A stretch of DNA of 55,044 bases, taken from positions 1 through 55,044 of the forward strand of contig CANMWJ010000022.1 of the NCBI GenBank assembly GCA_947501565.1. Reading direction: 5' to 3'. The notes under the pieces were generated by a model. That model worked only from the letters and a program-made list of their open reading frames with translations. It was not told where the DNA came from and made no database searches. A program made the translations under genes and the position numbers. Positions 20,619 to 30,358 of the stretch are shown in pieces; position 1 is the stretch's first letter, and the number at the start of each line of letters is the position of its first letter. The DNA comes from an uncultured Marinobacterium sp. Lineage in GTDB: Bacteria; Pseudomonadota; Gammaproteobacteria; Pseudomonadales; Balneatricaceae.

Positions 20619-21368
20619 TCAGTCAGTCAGGCTGAGGCGTGAATTCAGTTCGGCCATCTCCGCCGCGAAGATGCCCTCTTTCAGACGCTGGATCGTCTCG
20701 CTGCTGTCGTGTTCGCCGGTGAACGGACGCCAGCCAAGCCCGTCCAGGGCGATGTTGCTGTGGTTCAGCATCTCGCGTTCCAGCTCCATCTCTGTACGGA
20801 CGCTGCAGCGATCCAGTGATTCATGCAATAGCGCGATGGTGCCAAAGCTCATCGCCCAGAGCGAAAACGCTACCTGCGCCGGGGTCAGGTGTGGTGCCAG
20901 CTCCAGTTCACCGGAGGAGAGGCCGTTGTTGATGATCTGCAGGATACACCCCAGCAGGTCATGCTCCAGCGCCAGGTGTTCCTCCTGTCGTTTCTGTGTC
21001 GATTTCTCGCGCACCGACGGTGTCTTCGCCGAGATCACCAGCATGAACTCCGTTGGGTTCAGCTGGGAGTGCAGCATGTAGGAGAAACCGATCGCCAGCA
21101 TCTGTTCGCGGCTGTTGCCGTCAAAGCGTGCCGCGCGGTGGAACAGTTCAGCCAGCTGCCGCACATGGTTGTTGCACAAGGCGGTGAGCAGGTCTTCCTT
21201 ACAGCTGAAGTGGTTGTACACGGTGCCCTTACTGTACGGCACCAGGGCCACCACCTTGTCGATGGTCAGGCCTGATACACCCTCTTTCGCGATTACGCTT
21301 AATGCCGTTTGTAGAAGCTCGGTTTCGCGGGCTTCACGGGTGGCATCGTCAATAATTCTTGGACTCAT
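20619..21368 (-). CDS. TetR-family transcriptional regulator
   Basis: A 249-residue repressor. The N-terminal DNA-binding domain contains GVSGLTIDKVVALV and SKGTVYNHFSCKEDLLTAL (about residues 35-65), the classic TetR helix-turn-helix. The C-terminal ligand domain is long and helical with no recognisable specificity. The same operator palindrome lies directly upstream of this gene and of the exporter, so it most likely represses itself and the exporter operon. The inducer is probably the transported hydrophobic compound or a precursor; that is inference. Confidence 0.88.
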   Translation of the reverse strand: MSPRIIDDATREARETELLQTALSVIAKEGVSGLTIDKVVALVPYSKGTVYNHFSCKEDLLTALCNNHVRQLAELFHRAARFDGNSREQMLAIGFSYMLHSQLNPTEFMLVISAKTPSVREKSTQKRQEEHLALEHDLLGCILQIINNGLSSGELELAPHLTPAQVAFSLWAMSFGTIALLHESLDRCSVRTEMELEREMLNHSNIALDGLGWRPFTGEHDSSETIQRLKEGIFAAEMAELNSRLSLTD

Positions 21369-21390
21369 CGAACTCCGGAGATGCGTTATA

Positions 21391-21405
21391 AATGACGCTA
21401 CGTCA
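21391..21405 (+). promoter_or_regulatory. TetR-type operator upstream of tetR
   Basis: AATGACGCTACGTCA, a TGACG-N3-CGTCA palindrome, sits 23 bases before the tetR start and next to a TATAAC -10-like sequence on the minus strand. It matches the exporter operator at 14 of 15 bases. Confidence 0.7.
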
Positions 21406-21555
21406 AAAATAGCGTGATTTGGGGTTTAGGAACAAGGAAGAGAATCGCAACAGTGTGTTGCTATTGATCGAATTTTGCACGAATTTTCGAACCAATGCTC
21501 AATAAACTTGCGCATACAGAGCCGTGTATTGCGGGGGAAATGCAAAAAGAAGGGC

Positions 21556-21587
21556 GAAAAACCGGCGAGTCTGGATGACTCACCGGT
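21556..21587 (-). terminator. Terminator after ytoQ
   Basis: An 11-bp stem with one mismatch (21561-21571 with 21577-21587) is followed leftward by a TTTT run. It lies 13 bases past the ytoQ stop. Confidence 0.75.
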
Positions 21588-21599
21588 GTTGTGACCGGA

Positions 21600-22046
21600 T
21601 CAGTAATCCAGGCAGAGGTATTTCAGGGTTTCGATCACCTGATCGGTGTTCTCAGCCACCGCATGCGCCGCCGCGTCGATCTCTTTAAGCGGGTGAGTCA
21701 GTTCAGGCGCGTGTTCCACGATCAGGGATTTACCCAGCGCAATGGCAATACCTGCATCGAATGCAGCGTTCCACTGACGGTATTTCTCACCGAAACGAAC
21801 CACCACGATATCGGCGCGTTTGATCGCGGTCATATGGCGCATGGTGTTGATCTTGGCGGCCTTGTGGTCCTTCCAGAAGTTGCTCTCCTCCGCGCCCAGC
21901 AGGACGTCACCGCAGTTGTCGCTGGAGTCGTGGTCGGTATTTGGCGTCAGGATCTCGATCGGCAGGCCGTTGGCCATGACGGCACGTTTGATCTGGTCGC
22001 GCCAGTCGGTATGGATCTCACCGGACAGGTAAAGGGTGTAACGCAT
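21600..22046 (-). CDS. YtoQ family protein
   Basis: A 148-residue cytoplasmic protein beginning MRYTLYLSGEIHTDWRDQIK, the conserved start of the YtoQ family. The fold resembles nucleoside 2-deoxyribosyltransferases (segments KRADIVVVRFGEKYRQWNAAFDAG and GIAIALGKSLIVEH), but YtoQ proteins have no assigned reaction. I choose the ATG at 22046 because GGAGA precedes it; upstream in-frame residues look non-coding. A terminator follows. It is not obviously linked to the neighbouring trkH, from which it is separated by about 215 bases with a perfect hairpin. Confidence 0.85.
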   Translation of the reverse strand: MRYTLYLSGEIHTDWRDQIKRAVMANGLPIEILTPNTDHDSSDNCGDVLLGAEESNFWKDHKAAKINTMRHMTAIKRADIVVVRFGEKYRQWNAAFDAGIAIALGKSLIVEHAPELTHPLKEIDAAAHAVAENTDQVIETLKYLCLDY

Positions 22047-22195
22047 GGTTTGTCTCCTGAAAGCAGATGGCTGCGTCCGGTGCGCGCAGCTCATGCGAGC
22101 AGGGTCACCGGAGCACAACCTGGAATACGATGCCCCGCCCCGCCAAAACAACGTCTGACCGGGCGGGTGAAATCTGGGCACAAGGATGGCAGTTT

Positions 22196-22223
22196 GTCCG
22201 GTGCAGTCAATAGTGCACCGGAC
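22196..22223 (-). other. Perfect 10-bp stem-loop after trkH
   Basis: GTCCGGTGCA (22196-22205) pairs with TGCACCGGAC (22214-22223) around an 8-base loop, 40 bases past the trkH stop. There is no T-run, so it may be a factor-dependent terminator or an mRNA-stabilising end. Confidence 0.5.
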
Positions 22224-22262
22224 CAAGGTATGAGAACTGTTGGCGGCCGCCGGAATGGCGCT

Positions 22263-23711
22263 TTAGCGACGCCAGAAGATCGGTGTAAAGAGGACCAGCA
22301 GGGTGAATACCTCAAGACGCCCCAGCAACATGGCAAAGCAGAGCACCCACTTGGCGGTGTCGTTGATGTCGCCGTAGTGCGCGGATACGTCACCCAGACC
22401 CGGGCCCAGGTTGTTGAGGGTCGCGCCCACCGCAGACCAGGCGGTGACCTGATCCAGGCCGGTACCCAGCAGCGTGATCAGCATGATCACAAACACGATC
22501 AGGTAGACCGAGAAGAATCCCCAGACTGCTTCCAGTACGCGGTCGGAGATCGGCGTATTACCCAGCTTTACCGGGATAACGGCGTTAGGATGCACCAGAC
22601 GCTGAATTTCGCGGTAACCCTGCTTCAGGATCAGCAGAATACGAATCACCTTCATACCGCCGCCTGTGGAGCCTGCGCAGCCCCCGGCAAAGGCCGCCAC
22701 AAACAGCAGGAACGGCAGCATGGTGGGCCAATGGGCGAAATCGGCGGTGGCAAAACCGGTGGTGGTGGCGATGGAGACCACCATAAAAGCGGACTTACGC
22801 AGGGAATCACCCGGCTCGTAGGTCTGGGTCACCGACAGCGCGACAAAGGAGAGCACGATGATCGCCGCCAGAATCGACAGGTAGAAGCGGAACTCCGGGT
22901 CAAACAGATAGTGCTTCAGGCTGCGGTGTTTCCAGGCGAAAAAGTGCAGGCTGAAGTTAATGCCGGAGATCACCATAAAGAAGATGCAGATCCCTTCGAT
23001 CAGCGGGGAGTTGAAGTAGCCCATACTGGCGTCGTGGGTGGAGAAACCGCCGATCGCCACGGTGGAGAAACTGTGACCAATGGCGTCAAACAGGGTCATG
23101 CCCGCCGCCCAGTAACCCAGTGCGCAGGCCACGGTGAGCGAGAGGTAGATATACCAGAGCGCTTTTGCGGTTTCGGTGATACGCGGTGTCAGCTTGGAGT
23201 CCTTGACCGGTCCCGGCGTTTCCGCCCGGTAGAGCTGCATACCACCGATGCCGAGCATCGGCAGGATCGCCACGGCCAGTACGATGATCCCCATACCGCC
23301 CAGCCACTGCAGCTGCTGACGGTACCAGAGGATCGATTCGGGCAGGTTGTCGATGCCGGTGATTACCGTCGCCCCGGTGGTGGTCAGGCCGGAGAGGGAC
23401 TCAAACAGCGCATCCACGAAGGTCAGGTGCGGGTTGTCCGCCAGCATCAGCGGCAAGGCCCCGAACAACCCCAGTACCGTCCAGAACAGCACCGTGACCA
23501 GGAAGCCGTCACGGATGCGCAGGTCCTGGCGCACCCGGTAGACCGGGATCCAGAGCAGGAAGCCGGTCACCAGGGTGATGGCGAAACCGGCGAGGAAGGC
23601 GGTCATGGTGCCGTCTTCGTAAATATGGGAGACAAGCATGGGCGGCAGCATGGTGATGCTGAAGATCATCAGCAGGATGCCCAAAATGCGGAGGATCACC
23701 TTGTAATGCAT
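22263..23711 (-). CDS. trkH: Trk potassium uptake channel subunit TrkH
   Basis: TrkH is the membrane pore of the Trk K+ uptake system and pairs with TrkA. The protein has four M1-P-M2 repeats; selectivity-filter segments include LTTTGATV in the first repeat, AIGGFSTHD in the second, TTGFATAD in the third and NNLGPGLG in the fourth. I choose the ATG at 23711 (MHYKVILRILG), giving 482 aa, almost the length of E. coli TrkH; a longer start at 23744 would overlap trkA and add atypical residues. It begins 13 bases after the trkA stop. Confidence 0.95.
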   Translation of the reverse strand: MHYKVILRILGILLMIFSITMLPPMLVSHIYEDGTMTAFLAGFAITLVTGFLLWIPVYRVRQDLRIRDGFLVTVLFWTVLGLFGALPLMLADNPHLTFVDALFESLSGLTTTGATVITGIDNLPESILWYRQQLQWLGGMGIIVLAVAILPMLGIGGMQLYRAETPGPVKDSKLTPRITETAKALWYIYLSLTVACALGYWAAGMTLFDAIGHSFSTVAIGGFSTHDASMGYFNSPLIEGICIFFMVISGINFSLHFFAWKHRSLKHYLFDPEFRFYLSILAAIIVLSFVALSVTQTYEPGDSLRKSAFMVVSIATTTGFATADFAHWPTMLPFLLFVAAFAGGCAGSTGGGMKVIRILLILKQGYREIQRLVHPNAVIPVKLGNTPISDRVLEAVWGFFSVYLIVFVIMLITLLGTGLDQVTAWSAVGATLNNLGPGLGDVSAHYGDINDTAKWVLCFAMLLGRLEVFTLLVLFTPIFWRR

Positions 23712-23724
23712 CTGAAGTTCCCGC

Positions 23725-25101
23725 TCAGAAGAAGGCCAAGCCAACCTGGAAGAGACGCTCCACTTCGCTGATGCGTTTCTTGTCTACCAGGAACAGAATT
23801 ACGTGGTCGCCGTTTTCCACCATCACATCGTCGTGGGCGATCAGTACCTCGTCGTCACGTACGATGGCACCGATGGTGGTACCCGGTGGCAGGTCGATCT
23901 CTTCGATAGTACGGCCCACCACCTTGGAGGAGCGTTTATCGCCGTGGGCCACCGCTTCCAGTGCTTCCGCCGCGCCACGGCGCAGGCTGTGTACCGCGGC
24001 CACGTCACCGCGACGCACGTGGGTCAGCAGCGCACCGATGGTGGTCTGCTGTGGCGAGATTGCGATATCGATCGCCCCACCCTGTACCAGATCGACGTAG
24101 GCCGGGTTGTTAATCAGCGTCATCACCGTGCGCGCGCCAAGGCGTTTCGCCAGCATCGACGCCATGATGTTGGCTTCGTCGTCGTTAGTCAGGGCGCAGA
24201 ACACGTCGGTGTCCTCGATGTTCTCCTCCAGCAGCAGGTCGCGGTCGGAGGCGCTGCCCTGCAGCACGATGGTGTTGTTGAGGTTGCGCGCCAGGTGGTT
24301 ACAGCGCTGCATGCTGCGCTCGATGATCTTGACCTGGAAGCTGTCCTCGATGGTTTCTGCCAGACGCGCACCGATGTTACCGCCACCGGCGATCATGATG
24401 CGTTTATACGGGCGGTCGAGGCGGCGCAGCTCGCTCATTACGGCGCGGATATCGCGTTTCGCGGCGATGAAGAACACCTCATCATCCGCTTCGATCACCG
24501 TATCCCCTTTCGGGATGATCGGGCTGCCGCGGCGGAAGATCGCCGCTACGCGGGTATCTACCGCAGGCATATGCGCACGCAGGAAGGAGATCTCGCGGCC
24601 CACCAGTGGCCCGCCGTAGTAGGCTTTAACCGCCACCAACTGCGCTTTTCCGTCGGCAAAGTCGAGTACCTGCAGGGCACCCGGGTGCTGGATCAGGCGT
24701 TTGATATGGCGGGTAACCAGCTGCTCCGGGCTGATCAGTACGTCTACCGGCAGCGCTTTTTCGCCGAAGATCCAGTGATCTTTCTTCAGGTAGTCGTGTT
24801 CGCGGACGCGGGCAATCTTGGTGGGGGTGTTGAACAGGGTCTGGCTGATCTGACAGGCGACCATATTCACTTCGTCGGAGTTGGTGACCGCGATCAGCAT
24901 GTCGGCGTCCTGTGCGCCGGACTGATCCAGAACTGTCGGGTAGGAGGCCTTGCCCTCTACGGTTCGGATATCGAGGCGGTCCTGCAGCTCCCTGAGGCGT
25001 GCTGTGTCCGTGTCGACCACGGTGATGTCGTTGGCTTCGCTGGCGAGGTTTTCCGCCAGTGTGCCACCTACCTGGCCTGCGCCGAGAATAATGATCTTCA
25101 T
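23725..25101 (-). CDS. trkA: Trk system potassium regulator TrkA
   Basis: A cytosolic NAD-binding ring protein that gates TrkH. Two RCK-N Rossmann domains are visible: [17 protein letters not shown] at the N-terminus and [17 protein letters not shown] near residue 235. RCK-C domains follow each. The first Rossmann strand ends in an acidic VVDTD, typical for NAD(H) binding. The length of 458 matches the tandem RCK form found in Gammaproteobacteria. It is 9 bases after rsmB and precedes trkH. Confidence 0.96.
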   Translation of the reverse strand: MKIIILGAGQVGGTLAENLASEANDITVVDTDTARLRELQDRLDIRTVEGKASYPTVLDQSGAQDADMLIAVTNSDEVNMVACQISQTLFNTPTKIARVREHDYLKKDHWIFGEKALPVDVLISPEQLVTRHIKRLIQHPGALQVLDFADGKAQLVAVKAYYGGPLVGREISFLRAHMPAVDTRVAAIFRRGSPIIPKGDTVIEADDEVFFIAAKRDIRAVMSELRRLDRPYKRIMIAGGGNIGARLAETIEDSFQVKIIERSMQRCNHLARNLNNTIVLQGSASDRDLLLEENIEDTDVFCALTNDDEANIMASMLAKRLGARTVMTLINNPAYVDLVQGGAIDIAISPQQTTIGALLTHVRRGDVAAVHSLRRGAAEALEAVAHGDKRSSKVVGRTIEEIDLPPGTTIGAIVRDDEVLIAHDDVMVENGDHVILFLVDKKRISEVERLFQVGLAFF

Positions 25102-25110
25102 GATCTGTAC

Positions 25111-26415
25111 TTAACCTACCGCTACCTTACTTAATAGAGCGTAGTAGAACCCGTCATGGCTGCTGCGGGTGGGGAACAGTTGACGTCCGAAGGGACGTTC
25201 TACACCCCAATCGCCGCTCAGAGGCAGGTGTTCTGCGTCACTCTGCTGGCTGATAAACCGTTTGATCAGGCGTTCGTTTTCCTGCGGGAAGATGGAGCAG
25301 GTGGCGTACAGCAACTTGCCACCGGGTTTCAGCATACCCCAGAGGTTGCTGAGGATCTTCAGCTGGATGTCGGACATCGCCTGAATGTCCTCACCTTTGC
25401 GCAGGTATTTTATATCCGGGTTGCGGCGAATAACACCGGTGGCGGAACAGGGCGCGTCGACCAGAATGCGGTCGTAGGCCTCACCGTTCCACCAGTCTGT
25501 GGCGCTGGCATCGCCAATGTGCAGGGTCGCTTCCAACCCTAAGCGCTGCAGGTTCTCGTGAATGCGCCCTGCACGCCGCTCCTCCAGCTCCACCGCTTCC
25601 ACAGAGGCAAGGTCCGGCTGTTGTTCGAGGATATGGCAGAGTTTGCCACCCGGCGCAGCGCAGGCATCAAGCACGCGCTGGCCCGGCTGCAGGTCGAGCA
25701 GAACACCAGACAGTTGCGCCGCTTCATCCTGCACGCTGAACCAGCCCTCGGCGTAACCGGGCAGGCAGATAACGTCTTCCGGCGTGTCGAGTTGCACACC
25801 GTGTGGGCTGAACGGCGTTGCTTGGGCGCCAAATCCTTCCTGAGCCAGCTGTTTGAGGTACTCGTCGCGGCTGATCTTCTGCGTATTCACGCGCAGGGTC
25901 AGCGGTGCATTTTCGTCGTTATTGCCAGCGACGATCTGTTGCCAGTGCTCAGGCCAGTTGTTCTGTACCTTGCTGAGGAACCAGTCAGGATGGTTATGTT
26001 CGCCCACCGGAGTCTCGGCGATCAGCGTTTCCAGCTGCTCAGCGTCGCGCTGGTAGCTGCGCAATACGCCGTTGATTAGTTTGGCTGCCCAGCCCTTTTT
26101 CAGGCTGTGCGCCGCTTCAACGGTTTCGTTGATCGCGGCATGTTCTGGGACACGAAGGCTACGAAGTTGGTAAATACCCACTAACACCAGCGCACGAATA
26201 TCGAAATCGCGCGCTTTGAAGGGGCGTTTCAGCAGTTTGTTGGCGATCAGGTTGAGACGGTGGAAATCGCGCATGCTGCCGTAGCAGAGCTGTTGCAGCA
26301 GGCCGCGGTCACGCTCGGGGCAATTTTCCAGCGCCTGCGGCATCACCGCGTTAAGAGAACCTTGATGGCGCAGCAGCGGGGCCAGGGTTTCAGCGGCCAG
26401 TTGGCGAATATTCAT
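25111..26415 (-). CDS. rsmB: 16S rRNA m5C967 methyltransferase RsmB
   Basis: An N-terminal NusB-like RNA-binding domain (about residues 1-140) is followed by a Rossmann SAM-dependent methyltransferase domain. The SAM motif is [15 protein letters not shown], motif IV is [19 protein letters not shown], and the catalytic Cys lies in [11 protein letters not shown]. The 434-residue length is normal. Its ATG overlaps the fmt stop by 4 bases (ATGA), so fmt and rsmB are translationally coupled. It methylates C967 of 16S rRNA during 30S assembly. Confidence 0.96.
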   Translation of the reverse strand: MNIRQLAAETLAPLLRHQGSLNAVMPQALENCPERDRGLLQQLCYGSMRDFHRLNLIANKLLKRPFKARDFDIRALVLVGIYQLRSLRVPEHAAINETVEAAHSLKKGWAAKLINGVLRSYQRDAEQLETLIAETPVGEHNHPDWFLSKVQNNWPEHWQQIVAGNNDENAPLTLRVNTQKISRDEYLKQLAQEGFGAQATPFSPHGVQLDTPEDVICLPGYAEGWFSVQDEAAQLSGVLLDLQPGQRVLDACAAPGGKLCHILEQQPDLASVEAVELEERRAGRIHENLQRLGLEATLHIGDASATDWWNGEAYDRILVDAPCSATGVIRRNPDIKYLRKGEDIQAMSDIQLKILSNLWGMLKPGGKLLYATCSIFPQENERLIKRFISQQSDAEHLPLSGDWGVERPFGRQLFPTRSSHDGFYYALLSKVAVG

Positions 26416-27356
26416 AGCACCTTACCGACCGGAAACAGGTCGCGCTTGGCGTTCAGTACAGCTGCGGTATCCAGCGGTTTACCACCCGGCAGCTGGATCT
26501 TGGTCAGCAGCAGGCTGCCTTCACTACAGGCGATGCGCAGGGTTTTCTTACCCACCTCAGCCACCGCGCCGGCTTCTTCGGAGCTGGCTTCGTCGGAGGC
26601 TTTGGCGCCCCAGACGCGCATGGTTTTACCATCCAGCGTGCAGTATGCCACCGGCCATGGAGAGAGGCCGCGCACCTGGCGTTCGATCTCGGTGGCCGGA
26701 CGGGACCAGTCGATCTCGCCCTCTTGCTTCTCCAGCTTGTGGGCGTAGTTGGCGAGGTTATCGTCCTGCTTCTCCGGTTCGGCTTTGCCATCTCGGATTA
26801 GCGCCAGCGCTGCGATCAGGGCGTCGGCGCCCTGCTCCGCCAGGCGGTCGTGCAGGTCACCACTGGTATCGTCGGCGTGGATCGGCATCTCGGTTTTGTA
26901 GAGCATATCGCCGGTATCCAGGCCTACGTCCATCTGCATGATGGTGATACCGGTTGTATCATCACCGGCCAGTACCGCACGGTGGATCGGCGCCGCGCCG
27001 CGCCAGCGAGGTAACAGGCTGCCGTGCACGTTGATGCAACCCAGACGCGGTGTATCCAGAACCGCTTTGGGCAGCAGCAGGCCGTAGGCTACAACCACCA
27101 TGATGTCAGCGTTCAGCGCAGCCAGCTCCGCCTGCTCGGTTTCCCCTTTCAGGCTCAGCGGCTGGTAAACCGGAATTTCATGCTCCAGCGCCAGCTTTTT
27201 CACCGGGCTTGGGGTCAGCTTGCGGCCACGTCCGGCAGGACGGTCTGGCTGGGTGTAGGCGGCGATCACCTCATGTTCGGAATCAAGCAGCGCCTGCAGG
27301 CTGGATGCGGCAAAATCGGGGGTACCGGCAAAGACGATACGAAGCGGGTTGGACAT
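26412..27356 (-). CDS. fmt: Methionyl-tRNA formyltransferase
   Basis: Fmt formylates initiator Met-tRNA using 10-formyl-tetrahydrofolate. The N-terminal formyltransferase domain starts [20 protein letters not shown] and contains the active-site region [19 protein letters not shown]-terminal OB-fold domain with a basic surface completes the enzyme. I choose the ATG at 27356 because AGGAG precedes it (314 aa, as in E. coli). The frame opens seven codons earlier. It lies in the def-fmt-rsmB-trkA-trkH order, which is common in this class. Confidence 0.96.
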   Translation of the reverse strand: MSNPLRIVFAGTPDFAASSLQALLDSEHEVIAAYTQPDRPAGRGRKLTPSPVKKLALEHEIPVYQPLSLKGETEQAELAALNADIMVVVAYGLLLPKAVLDTPRLGCINVHGSLLPRWRGAAPIHRAVLAGDDTTGITIMQMDVGLDTGDMLYKTEMPIHADDTSGDLHDRLAEQGADALIAALALIRDGKAEPEKQDDNLANYAHKLEKQEGEIDWSRPATEIERQVRGLSPWPVAYCTLDGKTMRVWGAKASDEASSEEAGAVAEVGKKTLRIACSEGSLLLTKIQLPGGKPLDTAAVLNAKRDLFPVGKVL

Positions 27357-27378
27357 GGATTCGGCTCCTGAAACCAAA

Positions 27379-27430
27379 ACAGGTTTGCTCTCGGACGTGC
27401 TGAAATCAGCCGTCGTCAGGCAAACCTGTT
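27379..27430 (-). repeat. 11-bp inverted repeat between def and fmt
   Basis: AACAGGTTTGC (27379-27389) and its exact reverse complement GCAAACCTGTT (27420-27430) are 30 bases apart. They could form a long-loop hairpin in the def-fmt mRNA. Confidence 0.4.
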
Positions 27431-27452
27431 GTGCAATGGCGGATGGTTAAGC

Positions 27453-27965
27453 TCAGGCTTGAGCTTCCTGACGGTGTTTTTTCTCCAGCTTGCCGCGGAT
27501 ACGGTTACGCTTCAGCGTAGAGATGTAATCCACGAACAGCTTACCGTTCAGGTGATCGATCTCGTGTTGTACGCAGACCGCCAGCAGTTCTTTTGCTTCA
27601 AACTCCTGCGGTTCGCCGTTGGCGTCCAGCGCTTTCACGCGGATATGCTGCGGGCGGATCACGTCTTCGTAATAACCCGGTACGGAGAGACAACCTTCCT
27701 GGTAACGGTGGGGATCATCATCCAGCACTTCGAATTCCGGATTGATCAGCACCATCGGTTCGCTCTGATCGTCGGACAGATCCATGGTGATGATCTGCTG
27801 GTGGATGTTCACCTGTGTCGCCGCCAGACCGATTCCCGGTGCGTCGTACATGGTTTCGAACATATCGTCGATGATCGCACGGATCTCGTCGTTCACCTCG
27901 GTTACCGGTTCAGCTACGGTGCGCAGACGCGGATCCGGAAATTCTAAAATGTTTAATTTTGCCAT
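27453..27965 (-). CDS. def: Peptide deformylase
   Basis: A metalloenzyme that removes the formyl group from nascent proteins. The three PDF motifs are present: [16 protein letters not shown] (Cys metal ligand) and [12 protein letters not shown] (HExxH metal ligands). The length of 170 aa is usual. It is first in the def-fmt-rsmB-trkA-trkH unit and divergent from the LysM gene. A TATAAT -10 lies about 57 bases upstream. Confidence 0.97.
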   Translation of the reverse strand: MAKLNILEFPDPRLRTVAEPVTEVNDEIRAIIDDMFETMYDAPGIGLAATQVNIHQQIITMDLSDDQSEPMVLINPEFEVLDDDPHRYQEGCLSVPGYYEDVIRPQHIRVKALDANGEPQEFEAKELLAVCVQHEIDHLNGKLFVDYISTLKRNRIRGKLEKKHRQEAQA

Positions 27966-28021
27966 CGTTTCTTCGGATTGGTACGGTTGATATGATTAGC
28001 CGTAGGTTAAATTAGGTACAT

Positions 28022-28045
28022 ATTATACCGATTGAGGCGCTCAAT
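28022..28045 (-). promoter_or_regulatory. def promoter -10 with adjacent palindrome
   Basis: On the minus strand a perfect TATAAT (28022-28027) is preceded by ATTGAG-GCG-CTCAAT (28031-28045), a palindrome in the spacer position. The -35 is weak. The palindrome may be an operator. Confidence 0.4.
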
Positions 28046-28130
28046 GCATTGCCGTTGCGCCGTTTGACACTATTCTTTGATCAGCGTTTTTAGCACGAGT
28101 TTCCGTCAAACGATCACGAAGGACTTCGAA

Positions 28131-29162
28131 ATGAAAAAATTGCTCTGCGCCCTGGCTGCGGTCTGCATGTTGGCAGTGACGCCGATAGAAGCCAACAGCC
28201 GCAAAGATGTATTGCAGCTTAGGGACGATCGGCCGCAGGAGTACGTGGTTGTTAAGGGTGACACCCTGTGGGATATCTCGGCACGTTTTCTGGAGAGTCC
28301 GTGGCGTTGGCCTGAGGTCTGGGACATGAATACCCAGATCCCCAACCCCCACCTGATCTACCCGGGCGACGTGATCTATCTGGTGTGGGAAAACGGCAAA
28401 CCTAAGCTGAAGGTACGCCGGGGTATTAAGAAGCTGACCCCGAACGCGCGTGTGCAGAAACTCGACCGCGCTATTCCAGCCATTCCGTTGAAAGATATCC
28501 TGAGTTTCCTGCGTGATAACCGCGTGCTGAAGGAGGACCTGTTCAAGAAAGCGCCTTACATTCTGGCCAGTAAGGATCAGCGCATCATCGCCGGTGCCGG
28601 TGACCGGGTATATGCCCGTGGAACGCTGCTGGAAGATCTGCGCAGGCAGGGGGTGTACCGCCTTGCGGGCGAATATCGTGATCCGGAAACCGATGAGTTT
28701 TTGGGTTATGAGCTGCTGAAGGTGGCAGATGTCTCTGTCGCGGCGAAGAATGAAGACGTGATCAGCATGAACGTGAACCGATCCGAGATGGAGCTGCGTC
28801 AGTTGGACCGTGTCATCCCGGCAGAGCAGAAACGCGTGCAGTCGGTCTTCTATCCGATGCCATCGCCAAGGGACCTGGAGGGTGAAATCCTGGCGGTGCT
28901 GGGCGGTGTACGTGACGGCGGTCAGTTTAACGTGGTGGCACTGAACCGGGGCGAACGTGAAGGAGTTGAGCCTGGGCACGTGTTTGCCATCCACCGCGCC
29001 GGTGAGTCGATTGTTGACCCGATCACCAAGGAGCGCCTTACATTGCCATCGGAACGTTCCGGTGTGCTGATGATTTTTAAGAGTTTTTCCAAGGTTTCTT
29101 ACGGACTTATTATGCAGAGTACCAACGTGGTTTCTGTTGGGGACGAAGTCAGAGAGCCTTAA
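28131..29162 (+). CDS. LysM domain protein, exported
   Basis: A 343-residue exported protein. The signal peptide MKKLLCALAAVCMLAVTPIEA is followed at about residues 35-90 by one LysM peptidoglycan-binding domain (YVVVKGDTLWDISARFLESP then YPGDVIYL). The remaining 250 residues have no domain I can name but include a repeated, beta-rich region. The ATG at 28131 is chosen because GAAGGA precedes it and the signal peptide begins there. The gene lies between def (divergent) and dprA, as does the LysM gene PA0020 in Pseudomonas (from memory). It probably binds the cell wall; the exact role is unknown. Confidence 0.85.
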   Translation: MKKLLCALAAVCMLAVTPIEANSRKDVLQLRDDRPQEYVVVKGDTLWDISARFLESPWRWPEVWDMNTQIPNPHLIYPGDVIYLVWENGKPKLKVRRGIKKLTPNARVQKLDRAIPAIPLKDILSFLRDNRVLKEDLFKKAPYILASKDQRIIAGAGDRVYARGTLLEDLRRQGVYRLAGEYRDPETDEFLGYELLKVADVSVAAKNEDVISMNVNRSEMELRQLDRVIPAEQKRVQSVFYPMPSPRDLEGEILAVLGGVRDGGQFNVVALNRGEREGVEPGHVFAIHRAGESIVDPITKERLTLPSERSGVLMIFKSFSKVSYGLIMQSTNVVSVGDEVREP

Positions 29163-29233
29163 GTTTCCCAGGAAATGTAAACGGGTGTAACGGATATACG
29201 CCCGTCTGACGACAAATAGACAAGGATGTTGTT

Positions 29234-30358
29234 ATGTGTGATCCGATGGAATGGGTCGCGGTTTCAGCCCTGCCCGGCGTAGGCGCGGCGACCCTGCAGC
29301 GTTTGCTGCAAAATGGCTGGTTTCCTTCCCGGATTCTCCAAGCCAGCGATGATGACTGGCACTGGCTGGGGCTCAATCAGAAAGCCCGTCATGCCCTGCA
29401 GCAGTACCGCAATGGGCAAGGCTTACTGGCGCAACGTCAGCAGCTGGTGCAGAACTGGTTGTGTCGTAAGAGCGATCATCACCTCTTAGTTCTGGACAGC
29501 GAACACTACCCCGCCCTGCTGAAAACCATCCCCGATCCACCACCCCTGCTTTACGTACGGGGCAACGTTGAGGCGTTGCACCTGCCCCAGATCGCGCTGG
29601 TGGGCAGCCGCAAAGCCAGCCGGGCCGGGATCAGCCACGCGGCTGCGTTTGCGGAAGCCTTGAGCCGGGCAGGTTTAATCGTGACCTCCGGTATGGCGCA
29701 TGGGATCGACGGGGCCGCCCATCTGGCGGCGGTGAACTGCGGTAAACCCACCATTGCGGTGTTCGGCACTGGCCCGGATAAGCTCTACCCTGCCCGCCAT
29801 CGGGTGTTGGCGGCGCAAATTCTGGAAACCGGTGGTGCCTGGGTCTCCGAGCTGCCGCCCGGTACCGCTCCTTTGGGACACAACTTCCCGCGTCGCAACC
29901 GTATTATCAGTGGGCTTAGCGCGGGTGTCCTGGTGGTGGAAGCGGCACCGCGCAGCGGCTCGCTGATTACGGCCCGACAAGCGCTGGAACAGGGACGTGA
30001 GGTGTTCGCCCTGCCCGGTGCCCTGAACAATCCCCTGAGTCAGGGCTGTCATAACCTGATCCGTGAAGGTGCGCAGCTGGTGATCAGCGCGGAGCATATC
30101 CTCGAGCAACTGGCGCCATTACTGGGGGCGTATATGACGTTAGCAGAACCAGATACGCCTGAATCTGTGCCTGCATCTTCACCTGACTTAAGCGTGCAGG
30201 AGCAGCAGGTGATGGACGTGCTGGGTTTTGAAACCACATCGCTGGACCAGCTGGTGGCGCTAACCGGCATCTCAGTGGCCGATCTCAACGCCCTGCTGAT
30301 CGGACTGGAGCTGAAAGCTCTGATCGATACATCGGGTGAAGGCTATTTTCGTATTTAA
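29234..30358 (+). CDS. dprA: DNA processing protein DprA (Smf)
   Basis: DprA protects incoming single-stranded DNA and loads RecA in natural transformation. The Rossmann-like core is clear: LVGSRKASRAG, SGMAHGIDGAAHLAAV, GTGPDKLYPARHR, FPRRNRIISGLSAGVLVVEA, SGSLITARQALEQGREVFALPG. A short N-terminal SAM-like region and a C-terminal winged helix (from about residue 310) complete the full-length 374-aa form. The gene is present in many non-competent species, so competence cannot be inferred from it alone. Confidence 0.95.
   Translation: MCDPMEWVAVSALPGVGAATLQRLLQNGWFPSRILQASDDDWHWLGLNQKARHALQQYRNGQGLLAQRQQLVQNWLCRKSDHHLLVLDSEHYPALLKTIPDPPPLLYVRGNVEALHLPQIALVGSRKASRAGISHAAAFAEALSRAGLIVTSGMAHGIDGAAHLAAVNCGKPTIAVFGTGPDKLYPARHRVLAAQILETGGAWVSELPPGTAPLGHNFPRRNRIISGLSAGVLVVEAAPRSGSLITARQALEQGREVFALPGALNNPLSQGCHNLIREGAQLVISAEHILEQLAPLLGAYMTLAEPDTPESVPASSPDLSVQEQQVMDVLGFETTSLDQLVALTGISVADLNALLIGLELKALIDTSGEGYFRI

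Noticed and set aside
21591-23771. Very long plus-strand frame over ytoQ and trkH
   Set aside because: Low-complexity, Gly/His/Arg-rich translation is the typical shadow of a GC-rich gene on the other strand.
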